Source of the DNA: Anopheles merus
Lineage: Eukaryota; Arthropoda; Insecta; Diptera; Culicidae
Assembly (NCBI RefSeq): GCF_017562075.2
Contig: NC_054082.1
Span: forward strand, 15,845,286-15,909,285
Direction: 5' to 3'
DNA length: 64,000 bases
This document shows positions 8,327 to 19,958 of this stretch, in pieces. The position numbers and the translations under genes are program-made. Within the stretch, counting starts at the first letter, position 1, and the number at the start of each line of letters is the position of its first letter. Below the pieces are notes generated by a model. The model was given only the letters and a program-made list of their open reading frames with translations. It was not told the origin of the DNA and did not search any database.

Positions 8327-11300
8327 TCATAGATCTACAGGAGAGAAAGCCAGTTAGAACGATTGTAAATTCAGCTTTAACCCGGCAAAGGGCACTTACT
8401 CATCGTTTCCTGTTGAATTTCGACCTTGTAGCTGGGATTGTCGTACGCCGCATCGTTCTTCCTCGGTGGCGTTATCGTAGCACTCTGCACCCGACGCCTC
8501 GTCAGTATCAGCAGCAGTATTAGCGTGGACATGACGGCCAGCGCTGCAATGACGGCGACGACCACCAGTGGCCCGTAGTAGTCTCCATTCACGGCACCGG
8601 CCGCACCGGCAGCTGCCAGTTTATCTGCGAAATACGGGAAGAATTCGTTTTGGTGAGCGTCGGTCCTGGGACACAGTGGTGGGAGCTCGGAATCGGGCGT
8701 ACCCGATTCCGATTCCGTGTTCGGAATTAATTCCGCAGCTGATTCCAGAACCAATTTCGGAACCGATTCCGATGCTGAAACCGATTCGGAAACCAATTTT
8801 GGAGCCGATTCCGAAGCCAATTCTGGAGCTGATTCCGAAGCCGATTTCGGAAACTGATTCCGGAATCGAGAACCAGAAAACTTCGGAGCTAGCTGGAATT
8901 GATTCCGACAAAAACTTCACTGTGCGAACCTACGAACCTGTCTTTCCGGGCACGGCAGGACCGCCGGGTTTGGTGATGAAGTTGACTACGTTGCTCTTCT
9001 TAATGCTACCGTTCGTGAGGTACATCTCAAGCCACAGCCGATACCGGGTGCCCGGCTTCAGGTCCGCAATAAGCGTCCCCGTCGTGGAGTCGTGCTTGGC
9101 GACCTTAAATACACTGCAAAATGGAACAGGCGAAGCAAGTGTCAGCACCTCCGCAAGCAGCAAGAAGTCAAAGTCCCCCCCTTCCTCCCCCCCATACCTT
9201 GAATCTTCCTTCCCACTGTCACTCTGGTAGATCGCCCGGTAGATGTTGATGTACTTGTCCTCCGGGTAGGGCACACCGGACCAGCTGACCTCCACGCTGG
9301 TCGCCTTTATCTTGCTCGCATTCACCACCACCTCGAACCCGTACACGTCCACCCGCTCGGCCGTCGTGATCGGCAGCATGTCTCCGGCCCGCACCTCCTC
9401 CCCATGCCCCGGGAAGGGAATGAAGAAGATGCCCACCTCGTACCGCGTCTGCGGCTGCAAACCCTCCACCGTGTACTCGCTCAGCGCCCGATGGATGAGC
9501 GGCGTCGCGTGGTACACGATACTGTCGATCTCCCGGTACCGCAGCTGTATCCCGTCCACGTAGTCCAGCTCTTCGTCGTCCAGCTTGCGCCAGGCGATCT
9601 TCGCCCAGGTCGAGTTCACCTCCGCCGCCCGCAGCTCCGGATCCTGTATGATCTCCTTCAGGAAGTTGGTCGGATGGCTTATGTGCGGGAAGTGCCCGGT
9701 ACCGATACCGATCGACGGTGGTGTAATGACACGATCCGACGGTGTCCGCACCGTGTACACCTGACTAGACGGTTGCGAGTTGACGTCGCGCAGGATGAGC
9801 GTGATCTTGACGCGATACTCCGTGTTGGCGTTCAGGCCGGGCAGCTCGAACTCGAGCTGGGGCGTCGCAATGAGATCGTCCGGCGGGGCGAACACCTGCG
9901 ACTGCCAGGTGCTGGTGTCGTTGTTGCGGGTGCGCGTGTACCGCAGCTCGACCCGCCCGTGCAACCCGACGTACACCTGCGGCACGAGAAAGATGACGCG
10001 CACCGTGTTGGGATCGATCGCGTCCAGCGCGAGCACCTTCAGATCGACCTGCAGCGCGGAGAATGCTAACCCACCGGCGTGTCCACCCGGACCTGAATGA
10101 GAAGGAAACGAATCGGTTGGTGTGAGTTAGTGTGCCACGGAAAAGGAGTGCCTGGGGCAGGAACAAGAGTTGGGTAGAAGAGCGTCCCAAAACCCCGGAA
10201 AAGCGCAGTTATTAGGAGGAAGTGATAAAACGGGCGGGTTAGCGACAGAACGGGTGCGTTGGATGGGTAAAGTAAATATGCGTATGAACCTGGTGCCGGT
10301 GCCGATGGTGGTAATGATGGTGGTGAGTGTTCGTGCGGTGCAATGCCAAGCTCCACGTGCGGTGGTGCGTGCGGATCCGTACCGTACTGGTTGTAGTTGA
10401 TGCCGTTGCCCGTGGTGGCGGGCGGTGCCGGAAGCTGTGGCTGGTACGGCGGCCCGTTCTGGCCGTGCAGCAGACCATGCCCGGCCGGTGCCGCCAGCTG
10501 GTTCGGATCTTGCGAGTGTATGTGCTGCAGCAGCTGCTCGATGCGTATGTTCGGCGGAAGGCTGCCGGGACCGTTCGGGCCGAGCACGCCTAGCAGCTGC
10601 TTGTCCAGCTGGGAGCCCTGGGCTGGTTGTCCGCCCGGCTGCGGTACGTTGGCACCGGCGCCGGCCAGTGCAGGGTGCAGGTACGGGTTAAACTCACCGC
10701 CGTAGTGGGGCTTTAGCTCGGGGCCGTAGTAGCCGGGCGGCCCGGGCCGCTGTACGCCGAGCGTGGCCGGCTTCATGCCCTCCTCGTAGCTGCCGTAATC
10801 GTACTTCCCGTCGTCCGCCGGCTCGTCGACCGGGCGCGTGCCGGCAAAGATGTTGTTAAAGTGGTCCTTCTTGCCGGACGTGGTGGTGGTGGTGGTGGGG
10901 CCGTCCTCTTTGGTGTACTTTTTGTGCGGTTTCTCCTGCGGCACCTTGGGCGGTTTGCCGTCGAGCGTCGGGTAGAACGGTGCGGCCGCCGGCTGCTCCT
11001 TGTCCTTGGGCGGTTTCGTCGGCAGGAACTGATTGATGATCGTTCCCGGCATCAGCAATGGCTTCAGCACGTCGTTCCCTGCAAATGCAAACGATTGGTG
11101 TTGGTTGATGGGTTGGCGAATGAATGCAAAGAATGGCGCAAAGGGTGCAGTGGTACAATGAGCGCAATGGTGCGGTGTGTGGCATGATCACAATCGTGTC
11201 GGGAGGGAGTGAAAGTTTGTAGAGAAGACACAAACACACACAAACAGGCACACGTACACACATTCCGGGGTGTAAAGACAGAGGAATAGAGGACAGAAGC

Positions 11301-14300
11301 ACTCCAAAAAAAAAAAAAACAAAACGCTTGTCCCTGTCGTCGTGTTTACTTACCGCTTGCGATGCCATTATTGTCCGCGTTCGGGGTGCAGGCCCAGTGC
11401 TTGCAGCACTCTTCGCCCGGGATCGGCATCAGCCGGGCGTTCCGCGAGCCACAGGGCAGATGGGAGGGTGGGGCGGCCGGTACGGGCGGGCAGGCCGGCC
11501 GGCACTCGACGATACCCGTGTCGCAGTAGCAGTGCTGCTCGCACCCCGTCAGATTGCTCGGTATGTCCGACCAGTTGTCGAAGAACTGGCCCTTGTACTC
11601 GCACGTCCCGTTGTCGATGCAGCGCATCCGCTCCGGGCAGCAGCGGGGTGCGATCGCGCGGAAGGTGGCCGGTTCCGGGCCCCACTTGAGGCAGTGCGGA
11701 TCGAGCACGTCCAGCCCGAACTCGGACGGGCACTCGATCTTGGCACAGTGGACGCCGGCCTCGGTGCACAGGCAGAGCGCGTTACATTCGTCGTGGAACT
11801 GGTCGTGCAGCCGGTACGGGCGTCCCTTGAACTCGCAGCCCGCCGGTTGCGCCGCGGTGTCGGCCTGCTCGGCCGGACCGGCGGCCGTCGTGGACGGCGA
11901 GGAGGAGGAGGAGGCCGGTGCCATCATCATCATGACGCCGCTGTTCTGCTCGTGATCGTCCAGCGTGACGTCGCAGAACTCGCGCTTGCAGCACGGATCG
12001 TGCGGATCCGGCAGCACCACGCACTGCTCCGAGCGGGTCGCATTGAGCGGGGCGCACCGGGCCGCACACTCCATCTCGCCGTCGCTGGTGCAGGTGCAGA
12101 TCTGCTCGCAGCCCACCTCCATCCGCTCGTTGATGCCGTACGAACGGTTCTTGTAGATGCAGCTCGTCACGATCGCCCGAGCCGTGGTGGTGGTGGGGAT
12201 GGTTGTGGCCGGTTCCTCCGACACGGGCGTTGGTTCTTTGTGCGTGTGGTGAGGAAAAGAGGGAAAAAGAGAAGATGTAAGTTACGGGGTGAGTTTGACA
12301 TTAGAGATGAGTTCGTTGGGAACCGTCAGAATCGTCGGAATCTTCCGGAACCGCTTAAAACCGTCCGGAATCACCCGAAACCATCGGTATTTTTAGTAAT
12401 ATTGAGAATCTTTCGGAATCGTCAGGACCGGCCGGAACCGTCTGGATTCGTCCGGAACCGTGGAAATCGTCTGGAATCATTCGAAACCGTCGTAACCGTT
12501 CGAAACCGTCTGAAATCGTCCGGAACTGAAGGAGTCATTTCTATCTGTGAGATTCGTCTGAAAACCGTTTAAATCGTTCGAATTGTCTGAGAGCGTCTGG
12601 AACCGATCGGAACTGTCCGGAACTGTGAGAAACCGTCTGGATCCATCCGGAACCGTCTGAAACTGTGGGAATCATTCGTATTGTTCGGGATCTTACAGAA
12701 CCATCCGCAACTGTGAGTGTCATCTGAAACCGTAGGAATCGTCTGGAATCGTCCGGAACCGTTCAGAGTCGCCGATGGTCGAGAACCATTGGAATCGCTC
12801 GGAATGGTCTGGACATTTTGGATGGTACCAAGTCGCAATGTTTAGATAAGTTCTGTTTTTTTTTTTTTAATTTCTACCCGATGATTTCGGGGGTTCTGGA
12901 CGATTGCAGATGATTCTGGTTGATCCAACCCACTGAAACAGGTTACGAAATGTATAGGAACTATCTGGACACACTTCCCAGTTTGTTGTCAATTTTGCTT
13001 AACTCCAGTCCGAATGGGAGTCCGATCCAACGTGCGTGTGGAATCGCGCAATCGCGCAATATGCAAAACGTTCGCCAGTGAAGACCCAGTTTCGCGCCCA
13101 GCTTGCTTGACCAGGAAGTGCGGGAAAGCCACACCGGCGCCCGAGTGACGTAAGCTCACATTTCGCTTTTTGCTGCGTGCTGCAAAACCACCATCTCCGT
13201 CGGTCGCATAATGGCGTTCGTGGTGCAGCACGCGACTCGACTTGCGACTCGATCGGATCGCATCTGATCTTCGATTTCCGTGTACGTGGCCAACACCTTT
13301 GCGACCGGTTGCGCCATCGTACCTGGGGTGGCTTCTTTCGCTCTCTCCCTCTTGCTACATGAACTACAATTCAAGCCGATGTAATTACATCGATGCGCCC
13401 AACGATAACTTACCGACACGTCCATCGGTGAGCCGCTCGGACGGGCAGATCAGCGTGGCGCAGCAGTCGTCCGTCTTGGACGGATTCTCGTAGCAGCCGG
13501 CGGCGAGCGCCGTCTTGCCCCGCTTGATGAATGGCCGGCCGCAGCGCGGTTCGCAGCGCCATTTGCCGTCCTCCTCGCAGTGGCACCGCTCGTCACAATC
13601 CTTGTCCACGGTGGCGTTCGTCTGTGAAGTGAAAGAAACGTAGCAAGATCTTACAACCGCTCGCGAGTGAACCCCTCCAAACCATGGAGCGATCGCGTTC
13701 GATCGCCGACCAGAAAGTGATAGTTGTTTGTGGAGTTTTCAGCCATTTAGAGTCTTAGAGGCGAGATCGCCCGCTTGAGGGGAAGCGGATTGGGGAACGT
13801 TGGGGGACAGTTGGGACAAACAAAGATGGGGAGGACGTTTCTGCTGGGAGCGATCGGCGAAAGGGGGCACACCGAAAGCCAAGTAGTCCCACGCGTTGAC
13901 AAAAAGCGATCACCATTCAGCCCGATCGACAAAAAAAGCGATCGAATGTAGGTTAAGTGCTTCTTCATGCTTGGTCGTGCCGGGGCTTGCAGGTGAGCGT
14001 TTGTGAGTAGCCGCACAACTGAACGAACCAGTGCCAGTGTATAGAACGGCAACAAATTGGTTGGGTTTTATGGAAAAAAAACCATGGCGCATCTAATGGT
14101 TACCTCGGGGCAAACCAACTTTGAATATTTGTTCTGCGATCTTGCGGTCTCTGGAGTTCCCATTACCCTCCAAACTCGTGCTGGAATGATGACATCAAAC
14201 CCGTTTAAAGTCCGCTCGGCATGGGAACGTGGTGCAATACTAATCTAATGACGGAGAGGTAGGTCCCCCAGTCAAAAAGGTAATGAAAAATCGATCCGTT

Positions 14301-17300
14301 TGCATTCTCACGGTATGCACCTCTGCGTGGCGATGGTGGACAGCGTAAGGTTAAGGGTACAGCCAGACAGACGAAGCATGACGAAATTGAGCAACTGTTG
14401 CAGACTCTTGGAGAAGCGCACGAAATTCCTGGCTCTCCAGGGCATGGTCTAAGGTTAAAAGTGATGTTTTGAACGTTAAATTTGCGTAGCAAACACTCAT
14501 CCGTTGGGACTTGCGTGTGCACGATATTCAAGCGTTATTTCCTGTAACTCCTATAGGCATTGCAAAGTTCCAACTCCAACATGCTTTACATAACAACCTG
14601 AACTTCGCTAGCCGGTTTTGTTCCTAGCTGTTCTAAGCCTTTTAATGTCCTCGTTGAGGAATGAAGCTACGCTGAAATTGATAGCTCCCTCGCCCGAGGT
14701 TAGAACAGGCAACTAATCTACCCAACACCTGTTGGGCTGCTAAATCAGGTTGTGTTTCGAATTTCGATTGTTTCGGCGCACCGTTCCATGACGAAAGTTG
14801 ACGTCCGAAGCGGTATTAACTAAACAAAACCCCTCGGGTCTACCTTCTACAAACTGTTGCTGAACTACGACTCTTGCCCATTTGCTTCGCGGGTCTTGCA
14901 CACTAAGTTCAAGACAGCAACAGACGCCTCTACGGCGCACACTACGATTAGACGAGTTCAAGGACAGCCACCTGCGCACACGTTCATCGCGTACTCATCG
15001 CGCCTTTGGTGCTCTGGTTTGTGGCGGCGAAGGTACGCGCACCAGTAGGCCACCACAGATTATGCCCCAGCGCTAATGTGACCCACTTTGTGTACAATTG
15101 CACCGGTGTACCCCCGCCTTGGGATCGTCGCGTTTGCGTTCCATTTATTCGCAAGATTGTTGCGGATGTGCGCACCCTCAAACCGTTGGCTTTAGCGTTG
15201 CGTAAGGTAGCGCCTACTGTGCAGCTTCAGCTGCACGGCAAGCGTATGCGTGGCGAAGCATTACACTAAAGCACGGCAAGCACGCACGCACGCTACAACA
15301 CCATAACTACAGCTGGCTTATGTTGGTGCAGCTTAGCCGATAGCAGGCCGGATAGGGCTGACACTGATTGCACGTGCATTCCTTCAAATATGTGTCACCC
15401 CGCGCGAATGGGTGAAGGTTTTGCGCGCCTAGGTACGCAGCTGCAGTAGTGCTTCAAGGTGCTCCCCTTTTATTTGAGGTCAAAGGGTGGATTGGAGTGC
15501 GCTGCAGTGTTGCAATGCGTGTCTGAACAGTTTATTTAAATCGGTGTGTTAAGCAATCGATTTGAAATGTCACGCGCAATGCCAGAACGGAACTCATTAA
15601 ATCTTGCTGTTGCTGTCTCTCGTGCCAAACTTTCATAACATCCGTCCTCTGCACTGCGTCACAGCTAGTTGTGTGTGTGTGTGTGTGTGTGTGGTTGGTT
15701 CTATCCAAACAACGATCACCAGCCCCTCCCCGGTGAGCCACTTTCAACGCTTAGTTAAGCATCGGGGCATTACACCCCCTCCCCCGAGCAAACAAACGAT
15801 CAAACTGGCTCGCCATTAGAAAGCCACCCAGCCGTGATCGCCTCCATCTAGCACCTTCCCTGCCCGCCTACCTTGTACTCGATGCCATTGAATATACACT
15901 CTCCCGGTGTCATCATCGCCATTTCCATCGACTTGCCGTCGGCCGGCCCTGGCCCCGGTTCCGTCCCATCCGTCGACTCCATGCTCACATCGCTGAGGTC
16001 ATCGAACGCGGGCGGTTTCGTGCTCTGGTCGGCTCCCGGGGACCGTCCCGGCGGCGGCACCGTGGTGACCAGATTCGGTGCGGTAACGAAATTGATCGGT
16101 TCGGCCGGCCCGAAGCTGATCGCCCGGCCGCGCACCTCCGCCGACGCACGGCCGACATCGCTCATCTTGAGCAGCTCCTCGGAGGAGCTTTCGCCGCTCG
16201 GCAGGAAGTGGTTCAGTATCGAGGGCGGCCGGTCGCCCGCCCGATCGTTCGCCTCCTCCTCGGGCGATTTCACGTGCAGAATAACCGGTTCCGGGGCGGC
16301 TGGTGCTGGTGCTGAAACATCGGACACCGTCGTGGGTGCGATTGTTGTCGTTGTTGTGGTGGTGGTGCTATCCGGGTCTTGCTGCACGGTCTTGACCTCG
16401 GGCGATGCTGCGCTGTTGTCCGGCTGCGCTGTTGTACCTTCGGTAGACGGGGCTGACGTGTCGAGGGCCGCTTGCTGCGTGGTTGTTGTGCCATCCGCTT
16501 GTGCCGGCTGATCGGTCGCGATGGATTCGCCACCAGCGGCAGTCGGCGGGTTCGTCGCCAGTGGCAGTACCTCGAGCGGCGATCCGGCCGTCGTCGGTTC
16601 GGAGGGCTCTATCGTGTTGGCGATCGTGCTGGTAGCAGCCGGGGCGAGCTCCTCGCTGCCTGCTGGCGTCGTGGTTGGAGCTGTGGAAAGCGAAACACAC
16701 AAAACCCTTCATTAGACACGGGAATGATCGGCATGGCAGATGTGCTGGTGTGCTGTCCTACATTCCCTTTTGCACACACGCTGGTGGCAGGTTTCGATAC
16801 AGCTTACCTAATCTGTCATTGCAGGCTTTTCGTCCGGTGCAACATGGGTGTATCGCCGGTATCGCCTACACTAACTCTAAGTCATCGTGTGCAAAGAATG
16901 ATAAGGTATGATGGTAAGTCACCAGCGGCTCTCCCCAACCTGCAGCCAACCATATTCGATAGGCTGGACTTTCCCTTTGATATTGGCCCGCTTTCTAGTG
17001 GCTGTCGGTGCATGATGGCTTCATTAAACGTGCAACAACTATTGGAGTTGCTTCCAATTTAGGATTCTAAGCCTAAACAACAACAGCAACCTAAGCGTGT
17101 GTTTGCTTCGCGTGCTTGATCTTGAGCTGCTTCACTTGTTTACCAGCCAAAAAGATTGAAGGACGTTCACGGTGGCTTGGAAGCAAACAACAAGAAACTC
17201 ATTTACAAAAAAACACCAAAAAAAAAAGGGCGACATATTTACACAACCATCCATCCAGCCACATGAGGCAACAGCGATCTTCAATCGTTTCATAGCAATT

Positions 17301-18058
17301 TTCCCTCCTCACCAATCACGAACTGAAATGGTAATTACCTGCTGCTTCTTCTTCTTCTACTGCTTTATGGGCAAACAAAAAGGTTAGAAGGGAAAGAGAC
17401 ATCATTTCCCAGGGTTACCTGGGTACTGTGACTGCCCGCCGTGTGTGCCCTGCAATGCCGCAATTCGGTTTAAATTTGGATCACACACAAACACAAATCA
17501 AGACAAACGAAACTGTTTGGCCGCGTGGCAAGGGTTTCTTGGGGCGTTTGTTGCCCCATGCGTGAACGGTGGAACGCCAAAGGAGGCAAAAGAGGCAAAA
17601 CAGGGTAGGATGTGTATTGAAGAAGATGAAGAGAAAAAAAAAACAAACGCACAAACACATCGATGAGAGATGTAATTTGATTTGATTGATCATTAGATTG
17701 AACCGTACCCTGCCTCCCCGAAACCGTTAAAGGGAAAGGGAAGGGGCCCTGGGTTTGCTGTTGTTGTTTTGTTTCTTCTGTTCCATGGGTTTTCTGTTCG
17801 TTAATTTCCCGCAGTGTTAATGATTTGAATGTGTCGTTATGTTTCGTTCCACGTTCCCTGTTTGATTGAGTTTTGAAGTTTGTTCGTTCTCTGATGAATG
17901 GCTTGCGGTGATGTAGAACTTCCTTACTATCCTCCCCAACACCTACCTTCCGCTTCCTGTGCCAGGGCTGGCCAGCAGCACATCAAACATACTGCTGCTG
18001 CTAGTAGCACCAGTCGACCGTTGGCTGTGTCCATTTTGGACGTCTTCTTTCGAACCAT
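8327..18058 (-). CDS. sas: Stranded at second (Sas) cell-surface receptor, about 1,382 residues
   Basis: Nine coding exons join in frame: 18058-17947, 16680-15872, 13621-13414, 12235-11354, 11078-10290, 10092-9198, 9113-8934, 8665-8400, 8334-8327. Domains in order: signal peptide (residues 1 to about 34), Thr/Pro/Ala-rich low-complexity region (about 40-290), VWC1 split across exons 2-3 (about 297-375), VWC2-VWC4 in exon 4 (about 395-660), Pro/Gly-rich linker (exon 5), three FN3 domains (exons 6-7, about 945-1285), a membrane helix (about 1325-1346) and a 36-residue tail with YDNPSYK, an NPxY-type motif, ending MNL. Four VWC plus three FN3 plus short NPxY tail is the architecture of Drosophila Sas, known as an apical surface protein of epithelia and a ligand for the phosphatase Ptp10D. 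The start at 18058 is the first in-frame ATG after a TGA; ATG 18034 is an alternative. The exon 5 donor (CAG|GTTCAT) and the exon 7/8 junction are the least certain joins. Confidence 0.92.
8335..8399 (-). other. sas intron 8, 65 bases
   Basis: GTAAGT donor and CTGTAG acceptor. Splicing adds a final micro-exon that supplies only Asn-Leu and the TGA stop. If the intron is retained, the frame continues for a different ending of eight residues (SKCPLPG-type) and stops within the intron. Confidence 0.75.
8666..8933 (-). other. sas intron 7 carrying a 12-base minisatellite
   Basis: The preferred splice pair is TTC|GTAGGT with CCCAG|GAC, phase 2. A second consistent pair, CAG|GTTCGT (donor 8937) with CGCAG|AT (acceptor ending 8625), would remove 15 juxtamembrane residues without a frame change. 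Most of the intron is the repeat at 8697-8872. Confidence 0.55.
8697..8872. repeat. 12-base degenerate minisatellite, about 15 units
   Basis: On the plus strand, units resemble GATTCCGAAGCC and GAACCGATTCCG, repeating every 12 bases with scattered substitutions. The period is a multiple of three and lacks stop codons in several frames, which creates long spurious frames on both strands (period-4 Pro-Ile-Pro-Glu-like and Ser-Glu-Ser-like peptides). It lies wholly in sas intron 7. Confidence 0.85.
9114..9197 (-). other. sas intron 6: 84-base, in-frame and stop-free
   Basis: Donor AAG|GTATGG and acceptor TTTTGCAG|T bound an 84-base intron inside the third FN3 domain. Its length is a multiple of three and it has no stop in the reading frame, so retention would insert 28 residues rather than truncate Sas. 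It is called an intron because the flanking residues join into a normal FN3 strand and the insert is Gly/Glu/Leu-rich and unlike FN3. Confidence 0.7.
12236..13413 (-). other. sas intron 3
   Basis: GTAAGT donor and CACAAAG acceptor, preceded on the minus strand by a C/T-rich tract. The intron contains the degenerate 10-base repeat array at 12310-12830. Nothing coding was recognised in the remainder. Confidence 0.8.
12310..12830. repeat. degenerate 10-11-base minisatellite in sas intron 3
   Basis: About 50 diverged units resembling ACCGTCCGGA or ATCGTCTGGA follow each other for roughly 520 bases on the plus strand. Units vary by substitution and by one-base length changes. The base composition (GGAA, CCG) resembles the 12-base array in intron 7, although the period differs. 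Confidence 0.8.
13622..15871 (-). other. sas intron 2, 2.25 kb
   Basis: It splits the first VWC domain at phase 0 (donor AAG|GTAGGC, acceptor TTCACAG|ACG). It contains a (TG)n tract at about 15670-15692. I saw no nested gene or RNA hairpin that I could support. Confidence 0.75.
15670..15692. repeat. (TG)n microsatellite
   Basis: About 11 uninterrupted TG units in sas intron 2. Confidence 0.9.
16681..17946 (-). other. sas intron 1, 1.27 kb
   Basis: It separates the signal-peptide exon from the Thr-rich exon (donor GAAG|GTAGGT, acceptor TTTCCACAG|CT, phase 1). A-rich tracts occur near 17205-17226 and 17633-17645. No further coding sequence was recognised. Confidence 0.75.
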
Positions 18059-18727
18059 TTTAAGCTCGGCGCCTTGCACCACCAACCAATGCACACTTTG
18101 TCACGACTTTACACGGTTTGAATAATCACTGCTATTGAGGCTTCTTCGCACTAGCATTGAAGGAATTGAGAGGGAAAATGGGAGAATATTTCTAGTTCAC
18201 ACACGCACACTTCAAACACTGTTGTAACGATCCACGATTACGAATCACTGGTTCACGGGTTCGATCATTCGATCGATTGCACTACCCGACTGGACGGAGG
18301 ACCCTGAGCGGTCACACACACACAATCACTCAGGCCACACACCTGGGCCACTAATTTCCCCTTTCTCACGCACTCGCCGGCCACTCGACGCACCTGAAGC
18401 TTTTCTCACACCTCCACCGCCACTCACACTGATTAATTATTTCACAGGCTACCGTTGGGACACACGATTGTCATTTCTTCCATTGTGGATGAGCTCACTT
18501 TCGGGTAAAAAAAAAAAGTTCAATCGCTACAGTGTTCCTCCGCTTTTGTGGTCCTGTGGATGATCATAAAAAAAGAAAGAAAGAAATATTTTAAATTAAG
18601 AAAAGTGGTTTTCCCCGACAGCTTCATGAAACATAAAAGCACACTTTGCTTCGGAATAGGAGAGAAAAAACAACAACCGGCGCGTAATGAATGCTGTCGT
18701 AATGACTTGCGGGCCATTATTCTTCTA

Positions 18728-18751
18728 CTGCTGCTGCTGCTGCTGCTGCTG
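18728..18751. repeat. (CTG)8 microsatellite
   Basis: Eight perfect CTG units in non-coding sequence upstream of sas. Confidence 0.85.
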
Positions 18752-19946
18752 GGATATTGTTTTCCCTTTGCAAAGCTCTCTCATGAGTTGATTGTTTTCA
18801 TTTTTGTGTAGTTTTTTTGTTGGTGAATGCCAATTTAAATTTTTGGTTTCAAATTGCCTTCAAATCAGTTCGGTTGACCAGCTTGTCCGACAGATTTACG
18901 TGATCGAAAGGCTCACTCTGGCTCGAGGCGATAAACATAGGAAAACGGGAAAACCGGAAGTAAACTTAAACCTCCAATCCCCCGCTGACTCAACGCAGCG
19001 TCATAAAGTTCACAGTTTCACTTTCACGCTCAAGGTAAGATGATTTTGCACGATTCCGGACGGCGGAATTGCAAGCAAAAGGGTGTAAAAAAAAACAACC
19101 AAAAAGCCGTTTGCCACGTCACACAACTACAATTTGCACAGCAACAAAAAAAAAAACCAAACCTCGAGCCTACCTTTTGGGCTCGCACCGAACCGAGTCG
19201 CGAGTTGTGTTGTGCGTTTCGTCGATGAACCATAACTGACACAGCGTTGGAGAGGTGTAAAAATTAAATGCAATACCCCATCCCTTCCCTTAACGGTGTA
19301 ACGCAGGATATACGTGTCGATGCGTCACTGGGGCCGGCTCCTGCGCCAGGGTCATCATCGTACACGCACGCGTCACACGGCAAGGTTTGGGAAACCCCGG
19401 GTGAGGTACAGTGCGGAAATAAAAACACACGGCCACATGAGGCAACTGTTGTGGCAAATTTTGCTTGGACGACGAAGCTCCAGCAGTGCGAAATGCGAGA
19501 TTTATGAGAGAATTCGATGAGTAATGCACTATCAATCACTGTGCTCATGTGCTTGTGTGTTTGTATGCGATCGGTTACGCGGTAGACGGCGCCTAGGCCC
19601 GATCGGTGGTTGCGCAATCGGTGTTTGGTTGCAATTATTTGCATGCCATTTGCGCGCTACTTGGCTGGGTGGCGCGTTTCGGGTGTTTTTTTTACCCTTC
19701 TCTTCTTCGTCTGTAAAAGGGAAAGGAGGGGTAGTGTGAGGGGAGCTGAACGCCCACGCAATACGGTAAACAATGTATTCAGGTCAGGCGGATGGATGAT
19801 GCGCCTAGCCGGAGAGCAAAAGGAAATAGCAAAACGGCAAACGCGGGCGCTGATTGAAGCGTCATTGATTTATCGCTCATTTGCACATAATACCCCTTAC
19901 TCTTGCCGGGGCAAGAAGAAGAACCGGTACAGCGGACAGAGGGGAA

Positions 19947-19958
19947 GGGGGGGGGGGG
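19947..19958. repeat. G homopolymer, 12 bases
   Basis: Uninterrupted G run in a G-rich context. One of five such runs of 11-15 G, all on the plus strand. Confidence 0.85.

Noticed and set aside
8568..9230. 220-codon plus-strand frame with Pro-Ile-Pro repeats
   Set aside because: It is produced by the 12-base minisatellite and the antisense of sas exons 7 and 8.
11328..12572. 414-codon plus-strand frame
   Set aside because: It is antisense to the cysteine-rich VWC exon of sas and runs into the intron 3 repeat. It is a GC-driven shadow with no domain of its own.
12310..12830. CRISPR-like array
   Set aside because: Units are 10-11 bases with no unique spacers, and the DNA is eukaryotic; it is a degenerate minisatellite.
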